64,000 bases of DNA from Phanerodontia chrysosporium (lineage: Eukaryota > Basidiomycota > Agaricomycetes > Polyporales > Phanerochaetaceae), in the NCBI GenBank assembly GCA_001910725.1, contig MJGA01000001.1, forward strand, positions 2,046,001 through 2,110,000, written 5' to 3'. Position 1 is the first letter of the stretch; the number at the start of each line of letters is the position of its first letter. The notes beneath the pieces were generated by a model, which was not told the DNA's origin, searched no databases, and saw only the letters and a list, made by a program, of their open reading frames with translations. A program made the translations under genes and the position numbers. Positions 31,260-43,464 of the stretch are shown here, in pieces.

Positions 31260-31646
31260 AGTCACCGTCCGCTGTGGGATGTCGGCCTGCATGTTCTCTT
31301 TCTTTTCTCTTTCGCTTACTCTAGTCCTACTTACCCATTAAAGTACTGGCAGCCCTAGGCTCTGCTTGGTTTACTGTAGCATTAGTCTTATTGCTGACCT
31401 GTATCCATCCACAGCGCATAGTCCACACCCTAGTACTTGCTATCCAGCATTCTTCCACCTTATACTGGACCCGGTACTGTCCTCGGGAGTAAGAAGTGTA
31501 GCACATAATAGACCCGCTGGAGTGGAGCAGCGAATGCAATATTGTGACTTGCGCATACGGTAGCCAGAGTCTTCGTGGCGCGGCATCTTCCGCCGTCCTT
31601 TGGTCGCGTTGGGCGTTCGAGAGTTCAACTCGTGCCAGTGACCAGC
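31260..31646. other. Intergenic stretch, 387 bp
   Basis: The 3'UTR of alpha-tubulin copy 2 and promoter of the Bin3-type gene. No coding or repeat structure seen. Confidence 0.45.
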
Positions 31647-32745
31647 ATGTCGAAACGAAATGATTTTGTGCCAATATATGGCAACTACCACGGGTATGCG
31701 CATAATTAACGCACATGTCTGGCGAGGGCTGAGAAATAATCAGGTACTACTCCAAGCGGCCATTCTCGGAGGACCAGCGATTAGACCGTCTTCCGAAAGA
31801 CCTGTTCACCGGCAAGCGCGTCCTCGACGTAGGGTGCAACGAGGGCCTGGTGACGTGCCAGATAGGTGTGTGGAACCGCGCAAGCGTTGAGCTTGAGGTA
31901 TGCTCACCAGGCGACCCCGGAAAGCTAGCACAGTCGCTGGGCGCGCACAGAGTCGTCGGCGTCGACATCGACGAGTCGCTCGTGCGTGCCGCGTGGAAGC
32001 GGCGGAGGAGCGTATGGAGCACGCAGGCACCTCCTGACCCATCCGACGTCAGACGCTCTGACGATGCAGAGACCAAGAAACGAAAGCGCAGCGTGTCGCC
32101 GGCCGTGCAGCCACCGCAGCCGGACTACTTTCCTGCGTCGTGCGAGCACATGTTCGGGCCGCTGCCGGTACCGTCACTCGCAGTTCAGTCTGATGCGTTC
32201 CCGCACAATGTGACGTTTCGCGCAGCGAATTGGGTCAACACTGAGATTGCGGAGGACGCGGACGGGTACGACGTCGTCGTGGCGTGGGTTGCAGCGTGTT
32301 CTATGGTGATGAATCCGCCGTTGACGCGTTACCCTCTTGCAGGTTCTCGATATCGAAGTGGATACATCTCAATGGCGGGGATGAAGGCCTGCTGCGGTTC
32401 TTTCGGCGGGTCCACGCCGTGCTCAGGCCTGGTGGAGTATTCATTCTCGAACCGCAGCCGTGGGATACGTATGGAAAGGCGAAGCGAATGGACCCGGTAC
32501 GGACCTTCATATCGCCGCTGTGTCGCGCTGACATTGCGCTTAGAGGTTGAAAGAGATGGCAACAGGCCTTAAAATACGGCCCGATGACTTTCCTAGGCTT
32601 CTCAAGGACATCGGGTTCGGAGAAGTCGAACACCGAGGGGAGACAGGCGAAGGAGGTAGGTGACGTTATATTTTTGAACGGCTCTCTCTAAAGCACAGGA
32701 ATTCTAGGATTCCATCGTCCGATAGATCTATATCGTATACAGTAG
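31647..32745 (+). CDS. Bin3-type RNA methyltransferase (MePCE/BCDIN3 family)
   Basis: An S-adenosylmethionine-dependent enzyme of the family that caps the 5' gamma-phosphate of small RNAs (7SK or U6 in other organisms). Family landmarks: [13 protein letters not shown] at the N-terminus, [12 protein letters not shown] (motif I), [11 protein letters not shown] (motif II), a Lys/Arg-rich insert (KKRKRSVSP), [26 protein letters not shown], the Bin3 block [20 protein letters not shown], and [25 protein letters not shown] at the C-terminus. Five introns; the one after TCQI ends at ctag before AQSLGA. The last exon follows a gtaggt donor and ends at 32745. Which RNA is the target in this fungus is not known. 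Confidence 0.88.
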
Positions 32746-32842
32746 TGCGGGTATAACTGCATCTACCGTGACTTGCAGGGGTGTATGCTCTATATCTTCT
32801 AGCAACAAAGGTTCTCATCCGCACTCGTGAGCATGAGCACAA

Positions 32843-33811
32843 TTACTCAATCTTAATGGTCACGTCGACACCGCCATTCTCGGCGATCTTCATTGTCACG
32901 CTCGATAAATCTTTGACGATGAACGTAGGAGACGCGGCCTCGACTTGTGCCCTGCTGTGGGAAGTAAGCAGGGCGAGAGTTTGGCAGCCGGCAGCTTTTC
33001 CGCTCCGTACACCGGCAGGGGCGTCTTCGACGACGAGGCAGCGGGCAGGGTCTACACCGCACCGCTTGGCACCCAGGAGGTATGGGTCGGGTCTAAGGAC
33101 GTAATGAGTACACTGCAAAAATGCCAGTGGTGAAATTCTTACGCAGGTTTTCCCTTCTCCACGTCTTCGGCCACGACGAAAGCATCGGGAACTTCGATGC
33201 CAGCGGCACTCAACGCGGCGGTTGCGTATTTCCGCGTCGCAGACGTGCAGATCGCCCAGACAGGCTTGGGGAACTTTGCACCGGCGCGAAGCTATGCGAT
33301 CGCGAAGATCAGTAACACGCCGCATTAAATGCGTTTGATGCCTACGTTGTTCATAATTTCCTCGACACCTGGAAGGCGGACGATGCCACTCTTGCCATCC
33401 TTGTTGGCGGATGTTACGATGGCTTCCTCAAAGCGTTCTGCTTCCCTCTTCAGGCGCTCAGTCAGCGTAAGGATCAGACATATTGCTCTTCATGCATACC
33501 TCGAGTTCATCCGGGTCTGTGATGCCACAGTGAACACGGAGGTTCTCTACGGTGCGCACACCATGAGAAGCTAATGCCACCAGTTATCAACCACAATATA
33601 TAGCAAGATGTGTATTTGTTACGCACAGCTAAGGATATCGTGGACGTCAAGGCCTGGGTATGACTGGGCAAAGACTTCCCATGCGCCCACCACGCCAGCG
33701 GTAGAGTCCACAAGGGTCCCGTCCATGTCGAACAGACTGTACCCGATGAGTTAGTGCCGCGAGACGTCGAAGCGAGACTTACATTGCGTCGAAATGGTGC
33801 GTCTGGCTCAT
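32843..33811 (-). CDS. HAD-superfamily sugar-phosphate phosphatase (GPP/DOG-like)
   Basis: MSQTHHFDAI joins LFDMDGTLVDSTAGVVGAWE: DxDGT motif I with nucleophile and acid Asp residues. Later exons hold SHGVRTVENLRVHCGI, SGIVRLPGVEEI, WAICTSATRKYA (motif II Ser/Thr), FVVAEDVEKGK (motif III Lys) and DPYLLGAKRCGVDPARCLVVEDAPAGVRSGKAAGCQTLALLTSHSRAQ (motif IV acidic residues). About 240 residues. The pattern fits the fungal glycerol-3-phosphate or 2-deoxyglucose-6-phosphate phosphatase group; the exact substrate cannot be told from sequence. Its ATG lies 180 bp from that of the divergent CPSF100 gene, so the two share a promoter. Confidence 0.88.
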
Positions 33812-33991
33812 CGTGGGGCTTGGCAGATGGGGGTAGAGAGTAAGAGCTAGTTCGTGACGGAGCAGGCTGCCCTGGGGCCGGACCTCGATGTCCGAGTCGG
33901 TCTTCTGCGCGCCCGCGCGGGCGACACGCACGAGCGCTTCCTGCGTCGGTGTCGCTCGTGCCCTGCAGACGCCCGTTCGCGTTCGTGCTCG

Positions 33992-36900
33992 ATGATTACC
34001 TTCACCCCGCTCTCGGGTGCGGCTCGCTCTTCCCGCACCGTCCCACTCGCCTACCTCCTCCAAGTCGACGATGTGCGCATCCTACTCGACTGCGGCGCCC
34101 CCGACTGGTGTCCGGAAGACACGTCGTCCGCAGTGAAGGAGGAGGATCTGCAGGAGAGACACTACCACTGGGAGCAGTACTGTCAGACATTGAAAGAGTG
34201 CGTAGCAGTTGCATGTCGTTGTTACGGGCACCTACAGTCTCTGTCTTGTAAATTAGAAGCTTCTTATAGCTATGCCCGTCGCGCTGTGAACTTTCGTATT
34301 GAAACTGCCTGACAGATATGCGCCCACCATCGACCTCGTCCTCATGTCGCACGGGGACCTTCAGCACACGGGACTTTACCCGTATGCATACTCTCGATGG
34401 GGGCTTACCGCTCCTGCATACACGACGCTTCCCGTACAAGCCATGGCGCGCATTGCAGCCACGGAGGACGTCGAGGGTATCCGGGATGAAGAAGACGTTG
34501 GCGACGCCTCCGCTACGCCAGGGAGGACGAGATGCAAGATGTGCAAGATCAGTCTGGTGAGAAGAGCCAGAGTCCTGAGCGGAAGAGCGCTCCTGAGCCA
34601 CGGTCGCGCAAGTATGTGGCCACTGTGCAGGAAGTCCATGACGCTTTCGATTCGGTGAACGTCCTGCGTTACTCGCAACCCTGCCACTTGCAAGGTGCGT
34701 GTCCTCTTGTGTGTCGCTACAACCCTTCGCTCACGCACAACAGGGAAATGTCAGGGCTTGACCATCATTCCCTTCAATGCCGGACACACGCTCGGTGGTA
34801 CCATCTGGAAGATCCGCTCCCCCACTGCTGGCACAATCCTCTATGCTGTCGACATGAACCACATGCGTGAACGCCACCTTGACGGCACTGTACTTATGAG
34901 GCAAGGCTCGAGTAACACTGGGATATTCGAGACCCTGGTCCGACCAGACCTTCTCATCACCGACGCAGAACGCGCTAATGTTACAACTGCGCGTCGGAAA
35001 GACAGAGACGCTGCCTTGCTGGGTAGGTCTGTTGAAACCTTGATATTCAGCTTCAGCTTATGCCCTTTTAGACTGCGTTACTGCGACCTTGACCTCACGA
35101 AACTCGCTCTTGCTGCCATGCGATGCCAGTACACGGGTTCTCGAATTACTGGTTCTGCTCGACCAACATTGGAACTTCTCTCGACTCAAGTTCCCTATCT
35201 GCTTGCTTTCGCGAACGGGCCATGAGATGCTAACGTTCGTGCGAAGTATGATGGAGTGGCTTGGAGGCACAGTGAGCAAGGAGGACGTAGGTGTCGAGGG
35301 TCAAGATGGAAAGCCTGGGAAGGATCGAAAACGGAAGCGAATGGACGACGACGATGACAACGAAGCTCTGGGTGCATTTGCACTGCGTTTCCGTAAGTCT
35401 GTGACATGACCTCCCTATGCAGCAGCTCATGAAAATTACAGTCACCTCGAGATCTTCCTAGCCCTGCAGCGCTCATGCAGAGGTACTCGTCCAAGGATCC
35501 CAAACTGATACTAGCAGTGCCAGCGTCACTGTCCCATGGACCGTCGCGTACTCTCTTTTCAGAATTCGCCGAGACCCCCGACAATGTAGTGCTCTTGACC
35601 GGCCGTGGCGAAGAGGGTACACTGGGCAGGATATTGTTTGAGCGGTGGAACAACTCTCAGCGTGACGACACGAAATGGGATCGAGGAAAGATCGGTAACA
35701 ATGTCATGATGGACGGGAGCCTTCATCTGAAAGTCAGTGCAGTCCTCCCAGTTTACAAAGCTCTGTATTGACGGCAGGACAGATCAGCTCGAAAGTGCCA
35801 CTGCAAGGCGCGGAGCTGGAGGAATACCTCGCAAAGGAGCGGGCCGTGAAGGAGAAGGAAGCGGCGAAAAAGGCGGCGGAAGACCGGCGGCAACGCATTC
35901 TGGAGGCCGACGCAGAGGACACGGATGAGGAAGAGAGCGACTCAGACACCGACGATGAGAACGAGGTCGAGATGGCGCTGACGATCGTCGAGGACCGCAA
36001 GCCGCGCAAGGACGGGAGCGGGCGGCGCAGCGGAAAGCGGCGCGACGTGGACGACACGACGTGGAGCGCGACGCTCGATGACGACGGCGTATCGCGGCAG
36101 ATGCTCTCGTACGACATCTACCTGAAGGGCAACGTCTCGAAGGCGACGTCCTTCTTTAAGAGCGCGGACGGCCAGCCGCAGCAGCGCTTCCGCATGTTCC
36201 CGTACATCGAGAAGAAGCGCAAGATCGACGATTACGGAGAGCTCATTGACGTCGAGATGTGGATGAGGAAGGGGAAGGCACTGGAGGAGCATGCGGAGAA
36301 GGAGGAGATGAAGGAGATGAAGATGAACACCGAAGAGGAAGAAAAGGTCTGCCAGTTTTACTCATGGTCGCAGTGTAAGACTGACCCTCTTGCAGCCGCA
36401 AGAACCCCCATCCAAATTTGTGACAAACGAAGTAGAGGTTCAGCTCGCCTGCAGACTGTTGTTTGTCGACTTGGAAGGTCTGAACGATGGGCGTGCCGTC
36501 AAGACTATCGTTCCGCAAGTCAACCCGAGAAAGATGGTGAGTACGGTTCGAGGACGCCTTTCATAACAACCGTTTGAAGCCATGAGCAGATCATCGTACA
36601 TGCCCCGCAAGCTGCCACGGACCACTTGATAGAGGCCTGTGCAGGCATTCGTGCCATGACCAAGGATATATACGCGCCTGCTGTTGGTGAAAGTATCCAG
36701 ATCGGCCAGCACACGAATAGCTTCTCTATCTCACTGAGCGACGAGCTGCTGGCGTCGTTGAAGATGTCAAGGGTTAGTCATGATTAGTCTGGGACTGGCA
36801 TGCATCCTGACATTCCTTGCTGCAGTTCGAGGACAATGAAGTTGCGTACGTCACCGGCCGCGTGGCGAACCTTGCGACGTCGACAATCCCTATTCTCGAA

Positions 36901-37257
36901 CCCATGGGCTCATCCTCAACTGGCCGAGTGGTGGTGGCTCCCAGCGCAAGCAGAGGCCGCATCCTGGGCTCGCGGCCCGTACGCACGCTGCCACAGTCGA
37001 CCATGATCGGCGAGCTGAAGCTCACGGCGCTCAAGGCGCGCCTCGCGTCCGTCGGGGTGCAGGCAGAGCTCGTCGGCGAGGGTGTGCTCATCTGCGGAGC
37101 CGCGGCGCGGAAGGACAGCGCGCCGGACGCGCTCCAGGAGAGTGTCGCGGTGAAGAAGACTGGGAGGGGTAAGCTCGAGATTGAAGGTGCTGTGTCGGAG
37201 GTGTACTACAAAGTACGCCGTGAGGTGTATAACTTGCATGCACTTGTTGCGGCTTGA
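33992..37257 (+). CDS. CFT2: Cleavage and polyadenylation specificity factor subunit 2 (CPSF100/Cft2)
   Basis: Subunit of the nuclear pre-mRNA 3'-end processing complex. Metallo-beta-lactamase and beta-CASP fold: MITFTPLSGAARSS, LLDCGAPDW, LVLMSHGDLQHTGLYPYAY (the metal-ligand His cluster of CPSF73 is degenerate here, as expected of CPSF100), LTIIPFNAGHTLGGTIWKI, AVDMNHMRERHLDG, PDLLITDAERANV and LSRTGHEMLTFVRSMMEW. A Lys/Glu-rich insert (KERAVKEKEAAKKAAED, EDTDEEESDSDTDDENE) precedes FRMFPYIEKKRKIDDYGE and the C-terminal domain through RREVYNLHALVAA. Around 34460-34530 the frame must change between ATEDVEG and DVQDQSGEK; a 62-nt intron (gtatcc...caag) would do it, or one base is missing. At least eight other introns. 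Confidence 0.92.
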
Positions 37258-37668
37258 ATGTATTGTCTGATCGCTTTCGCCTTCTTCACTTCTGGACCTG
37301 AGTGGACGGGTATACGAGGTAAGTGAGATCGTTGTCTCTTGTTTAGGGTCGCTGGGTCCGTAGTCTCGAGGTGAGGATAGTTTCTACATCATTCCGTCTG
37401 TCTCGCTGATCCGTCACATCTTTTCTAGGCAAACACGAGTCCTCGCATGTGCATCAATCCGTGAAGCCAAGACTACGAAAACCTTTTCATCGACGGGCCT
37501 AGTACCACGCTGAAACCTCTATCATGCCCGCAAACGCCGAAAAACAGCACCAGAAAGAAACAGACAGCCTCACACCTGACGTGTTACGAGCGGTTGCGAC
37601 AATGTCCGCAGCGATAAAACGACCGTACCTCCATCCTCGCGCGCACATCCGCCCTACATTGCACCACG
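37258..37668. other. Intergenic stretch, 411 bp, upstream of the P450 cluster
   Basis: The 3' flank of CPSF100 and promoter of P450-1. A short open frame beginning at 37524 is overrun by the P450 gene; not supported as separate. No repeat seen. Confidence 0.45.
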
Positions 37669-40437
37669 ATGGGCCTCACTCAGGCACAGCGCCTCGTCCT
37701 CGGCCAGCTCGCACGGCTCGTCGCGCCCGCGCTCGCGGTGTGCGTGCTCCTTGCCGCCGCCCGCCGCACACAGCTTGTACGCGCCCCTGTCTGGGCCGAC
37801 GCGCTCATCGCGCTCATCGCGATACCCCTGTTCCACGTCGGCCGCGCACACTGGCGGTACGCCCGGCTCGCGCGCAAGGCTGCGCGCCTCGGCGCGGCGC
37901 TCCCGCCCCGCTGGGAGGGGAAGCTGCCCGGCAGCGTCGACGTGCTGCAGCTGGTCGATGAGGCGTATCGGCATGGCTTTTTGAGTGGGTGTCTTCGATT
38001 TCGGGAGAGGGGTTTCGCTGAGCGTCGTGCAGGTGACTACTTTTACGAGAAGTTTGGGGAGCTTGGACACACCTATAACTTCTACGTGCTATGGGATATG
38101 GACTACTGTACCGAGGACGCTGCGGTGATCAAGGTAAGCGAGATTCTTGAGTTGAACATCGTGCACTCACTTGCTTTGGGTTAGGCGGTCCTCGCTACTG
38201 ACTTTAACAACTGGGTTAAAGGTGATTAGTAACGGCCCTTGGTTTATGCCACCGCTGAGGAATCGTGAGTGCAGGCGAGCGATTCGATTCGTACATGCAC
38301 TCGGTACTTGGGACTGGTGTATTCAATGCGGATGGTAAGCAACATGCTATCCCATCGTCGCGGTTGGGACTGATGTGTCGCTCCCAGGCGAGCTGTGGAA
38401 GTAGGTCCACTGTAGCGTTGTGAAGCAGCCGTATCTGACCAACATCAGGTTCCATCGCTCGATGACGCGCCCCTTCTTCGCACGGGAACGCATCACCGAC
38501 TTCGAGACCTTCAACCGGCACGCAGAGGAAGCAATCCTCAAGATGAAGGAACGCCTCCGCGAGGGCTTCGCAGTAGACTTCGCCGTAAGTGTCCCCTCAC
38601 CCAGCGTCACCTCAAACCCGCCTGACACCGCCCCAGGACCTCATCAGCCGCTTCACGCTCGACGCCGCGACCGAGTTCCTCTTCGGCGCATGCGTGCACA
38701 GCCTCGCGGGCGCGCTGCCGTACCCGCACGGCGCCCCCGCGCACCTGCACAGCACACGCGCACGCGTTCCCGCAGACGACTTCGCGCGGCGTTCCGCGCG
38801 GCGCAGGACGCGGTCTCGCATCGCGCGCGCCTCGTGTGGCTCTGGCCGTGGTTCGAGCTCGCGCGCAGCCGCACGGACACGCCGATGCGCACGGTCGACC
38901 GCTACCTCACGCCGATCATCGAGCGCGCGCTGGCAATGTCTCGGGCTGCCAAGCAGGCTCCGCAGGGTGAGAAGGAGGAGGTTGCGGATGGTGAGACGTT
39001 GTTGGACCATTTGGCGCTGTACACGACCGGTTGGTCTAGGGTGGTTTTCTGAGGCTTCTATGGCACGCTGACGTTGCGCAGACCCTACTATTCTTCACGA
39101 TGAGATTCTGAACATTATGATTGCTGGCAGAGACACGGTAAGCGCAGGAGATTACGGGATTCTATGCACGTATTGAGGGTTTACGCAGACGGCGGGCACT
39201 CTGACCTTCGTGATATACTTCCTGACCCAGCACCCGAACGTACTTCAACGCCTCCGCCAGGAGATTCTGGACGTTGTCGGGCCGAGCAACCTCCCCACGT
39301 ACGATGACATCAAGCAGATGAAGTATTTGCGGGCGGTATTGAATGGCAAGGAGCAATCTCTCCTCTCCGTATATTCAGGTTAATCCTGCGTAGAGACTCT
39401 GCGGCTTTATCCTCCTGTGTGCGTACAAGAGACACTTTCCATCCTTGACTGAATGTAACAAACTTGATGCACACAGCCCTTGGAATATGAGGTAGGGAAA
39501 CCAAGCATGACCCTGTTCGTTCTAGCTGAACACCGTATTAACTAGATACGCAGTTAAGGACGGTATTCTGCCAAATTCCGAACCTGACGGAAAGCCTTGG
39601 TTCATCCCAGCTGGGGCTTCGTAAGTAAACATCTCAGTCTTCCTGTACAACGCCAATAGCGACTACTTCTAGGGTTTCATACTCAGTGCATTGCATGCAC
39701 CGCAGAAAAGATTATTGGGGACCGGACGGTGAGCAGACATTTCAGCAACCAACACATGTCTGACTTCTTTACAGCGGAGGAGTTCGATCCTGACCGCTTC
39801 CTGGACGAAAGACTACACAAATATCTGACACCGAATCCTTTCATCTTCCTCCCTTTCAACGCCGGGCCACGTATCTGCTTGGGGCAGCAGTTCGCATACA
39901 ACGAGATGTCGTTCTTTCTTGTAAAGCTGCTTCAGACGTTTGAGGATATTTCGTTTGAACGCGACGCGTTCGAACCGAATGCGCTGCCACCAGCAGAGTG
40001 GGCAAAGTTCCCGGGACGCAAGGGAAAGGAGAAGTTCTGGCCAAGGGCACATCTGACCTTGTACTCAGAGGTATGCATGACAGTGGTACGTAGTGTTCCG
40101 CTCACTCTCGGTTTTGCAGGGCGGTATGTGGGTGAAGATGCGCGAGGCACAAGCAATGGGCTCAAGTTGCATGAACAAACCAACGGGCAACGGCCCGGGA
40201 GAGCGTGGTGTGATAATGAGGATGACGCTTGACCCTCGGAGTAGTGCAGTACCTAAACAGCTTCCTTCTATGGACAACGGTGTTTCCTCGCGGTGCTTGC
40301 GCTCGCCTCCTCCAGGCGAAGGAATCAAGGATTGTGTCAAATGTCCCGAGTCATCCCCGCAGGAAACGCTGCGATCATGGCCATGGATGCCACATTATCC
40401 CACGCTGTCCGGCAACTTCTTACCGCAGGTCCAATAA
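37669..40437 (+). CDS. Cytochrome P450 1, CYP63-like, with one apparent frameshift and long C-terminal read-through
   Basis: A heme monooxygenase anchored in the ER by its N-terminus ([22 protein letters not shown]). Landmarks: [65 protein letters not shown] (I helix), ETLRLYPP (ExxR), [43 protein letters not shown] (heme Cys in ICLGQ). At 38788 the frame DFAR to AFRAAQDAV needs one missing G (gcgcgggcg against gcgcggcg), after which WLWPWFEL follows. The intron before ETLRLYP (39346-39393) has a GC donor. After [10 protein letters not shown], where the siblings stop within 10 residues, this frame stays open about 95 more residues to 40437, only 54 bp before the next P450 ATG. CYP63 relatives oxidise alkanes and aromatics in white-rot fungi. 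Confidence 0.8.
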
Positions 40438-40491
40438 ATATACGCGCGCCGCTGCATACGCGGTCGACTGCAGTCCTTTTGCGCTGCCGCC

Positions 40492-42998
40492 ATGTTGGTC
40501 TCCGTGGATGCACTCGCATTGCGCACACTTGTGTACGAGCTAACCTACCTTCTCTACCCCGCAGTCCCCACAGCTGCCGCGCTCGTACTTCTACAACGAC
40601 TCGGCAGCGTCTGGCTGCCTACATGGACGATCGTACTCCTCAGTCTATGCAGCGTGCCCGTCGCGCATCGCATACTCGTGTGGCTGAAAGACTGGCGTGC
40701 CGCCCGCAAAGCCGCTAGCATGGGGGCCATCCTGCCTCCTCGTCTCAAAGGACGCTGGCCCGGCAGTATCGATCTGCTCCGGCAGCTCACCAAGACTTTC
40801 GAGACGGGCTTCCTCAGTGAGTCGATTCATCACGCAAATGGCAACCACCTAAAATGCCACATCACACAGGCGAGCTGCTCTGGGACTATATGCACGTGCT
40901 CGGGCAGACCTTTGAAGTATATATTCTCTGGGATAGCAACTATGTCACGTCCGATGCCAATGTCATCAAGGTAATCCGCACTGTATGCATAGCAGCTCAT
41001 CAGGCGTCTCATTGGTCTTCTACAGACAATCCTAGCTACAGATTTTGATAATTTTGTCAAAGGTGAATTATTACCTCCACTCCATCGTACTATCTCTCAC
41101 CTTGACGCAGGGGAGAAATTGGACGTCTGCGTGCGTCCCGTGCTGGGAACAGGCGTGTTCAACTCGGATGGTACGCATAATTTCACCCTTCGTTGATTCC
41201 ATCGTCCTTACAGTCGTATTAGGCGAGATGTGGAAGTAAGGACATCATCGTGTGATGCGTACCTTGCTGATTGCCTGGCCTATCCTAGATTTCATCGCTC
41301 CATGACGAGGCCGTTCTTCACCCGCGAGCGAATCAGCCACTTTGACTTGTTCGACCGTCACGCAGGTAGGGACCGCATCTGACGTTCAACCAGACACACC
41401 TGACGCCTGCGGCCACCCAGACGCCACGATGGCCAAAATGAAAGCGCGCCTCGCGGAGGGCTTCGCCGTCGACTTCCAGGACCTCATCTCGCGCTTCACG
41501 CTCGACAGCGCGACCGAGTTTCTCTTCGGGCAGTGCGTGCACAGCCTCGCGTCCGTGCTCCCTTACCCGCACGACGCGCCCGCGCACCTGCAGACGACGG
41601 GCGCGTCGCGCACCGAGGACTTTGCGCGCGCGTTTGCGGAGGCGCAGGACGCGGTGAGCTTCCGCCTCCGCATGGGCTGGCTCTGGCCGTGGTTCGAGCT
41701 CTTCGGGAGCCGCACGAAGGCGCCGATGGCCGTCGTGGACGCGTTCCTCGACCCGATCCTCAGGGACGCCGTCGCGCGTGCGGACAAGATCAAGCGTGAG
41801 AACGGTGGGAGAGTGCCTGAGGTCAAAGGGGAGATCGAAGAAGATGAGACGTTGCTAGACCACTTGGTCAAGTACACCAACGGTAGGAGGCTATTGTGCA
41901 CCATATCTTGCTATCATTTGCTGATAGCGTTGCTCAGACCCAAAGATCCTGCATGATGAGGTTCTGAATATCATGATCGCGGGGCGAGACACCGTGAGTC
42001 TCCTGCTCCTCCGTGCTATATATCGCTTACCGTACCATCTTCCTCGTTAGACCGGTGGTACACTGACGAGCGCTGTCTACTTCCTCTCGCAGTATCCGGA
42101 AGTCCTTCGCCGTTTGAGAAAGGAAATTCTCGAGAAGGTAGGCCCAACGCGCAGGCCCACGTACGATGATATTCGTGAGATGAAATATCTGCGAGCTTTC
42201 ATCAATGGTGTGGTCCTCCACTACTACTATGTATACACTTTACTGACCGCTTATTGGGTTAGAAACGTTGAGACTGTATCCTGCTGTGTACGTGTTCAAT
42301 ATCAATCTCTGGAGGATATTCTAACACATCGCTCCCGGTCTGCAGCCCGTGGAACGTTCGGTTCGTCACCAGCAATTTGCACTCATCCTTCGAGATGGCT
42401 CACTTTTGTTGTTCAGTTACCCAGTCAAGGACACCACCATCCCTGGCCCGCACCCAGACAAGCCGTACTTCATCCCGGCCAACACACCGTAAGCGACCTC
42501 TTTTCACCACGTGCTGACAAAACTAACGCCATGACAAGGGTGTCATACTCTGTCCACTGCATGCACCGGCGCACAGACTATTGGGGCCCAGACGCGGAGG
42601 CGTTCGACCCGGACCGCTTCCTCGACGCGCGCGTGCAGCGGTACCTCACGCCGAACCCGTTCATCTTCCTCCCGTTCAACGCCGGGCCGCGCATCTGTCT
42701 CGGGCAGCAGTTCGCGTACAACGAGATGAGCTTCTTCGTGATCCGGCTCCTCCAGCACTTTGACGAGGTGCAATTGTGCGAGGACGCGCTCGCGCCGGAC
42801 TGCCGTGTCCCCGACGCGTGGCGCGGCGCCCCCGGGCGCAAGGGCGTGGAGCGCTTCTGGCCGAAGGCACATTTGACGTTGTATGCGAAGGTGAGTAGGC
42901 CTCGTATCAGTTCGGGAGTTTCACCTGATTGGTGCTGGTTCCAGGGCGGGTTGTGGGTCAAGATGAGAGAGGCGTCGACCTCGGAGGCCGTCGTTTAA
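40492..42998 (+). CDS. Cytochrome P450 2, CYP63-like, apparently intact
   Basis: [25 protein letters not shown] begins a membrane anchor with a second hydrophobic run ([13 protein letters not shown]). Then [125 protein letters not shown] (I helix), [24 protein letters not shown] (ExxR), [16 protein letters not shown] after a 56-nt intron with a gttcgt donor, FDPDRFLD and [19 protein letters not shown]. The stop follows [17 protein letters not shown]. All frames join through GT-AG introns without shifts, so this is the best candidate for a working enzyme of the three. Substrate unknown. Confidence 0.88.
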
Positions 42999-43464
42999 TT
43001 GTCTAAGCCTAGTGGATGTGCCCTGCGTATGATCGTGTATTTTATTGACTACCAGTTTGTGCAATATCTGTTGGCTGTCGAATGGACTGAAGTTCATGGA
43101 CGTGCCCTAGCATTTTGGTGTGATGGCCCGTTAAAATCACGTGGAACCGGTACGCGATGCATTTCTCCGCTCGGCTTCACCCACTGGCAAGCGTCCTTCA
43201 CAGAAGGTACTGTGGGTGTACCGAGGTATCGTCCTTCGATGATCACCTTGGACTAACCGAACGGCCAGGACGGTGGTTGATATGAAAGCAAATGGTCGCT
43301 GCGGGCCCCGGAGAGTGTGTTGCACGGCAGAGGCAACAACTTGAAGGGCTCATGACCTGCAACATCAGTTGTCTCACGGTGCTCGGACAAGAATCGGCAG
43401 CCTCTGTGCGTTGACTCTTTTATCGCGCTGCTGTGCAGTCGACTGCGGCTTGCGTCCTGCCACC
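42999..43464. other. Intergenic stretch, 466 bp, between P450-2 and P450-3
   Basis: Intergenic region of the tandem duplication. The last bases before the P450-3 ATG (gtcgactgc...) resemble those before the P450-2 ATG, showing that the duplicated unit included promoter sequence. No gene seen. Confidence 0.45.

Noticed and set aside
37360..37368. Another copy of the element's end (tagtctcg)
   Set aside because: The 8-mer occurs again here and near 61186 without any further match to the TIR and without a partner or duplication, so it is chance.
42350..42460. A frameshift in P450-2 after PWNVR
   Set aside because: A 56-nt intron with a gttcgt donor and ttcag acceptor joins PWNVR to [10 protein letters not shown]450-3 has the same intron with a gtccgt donor, so the frame is intact there.
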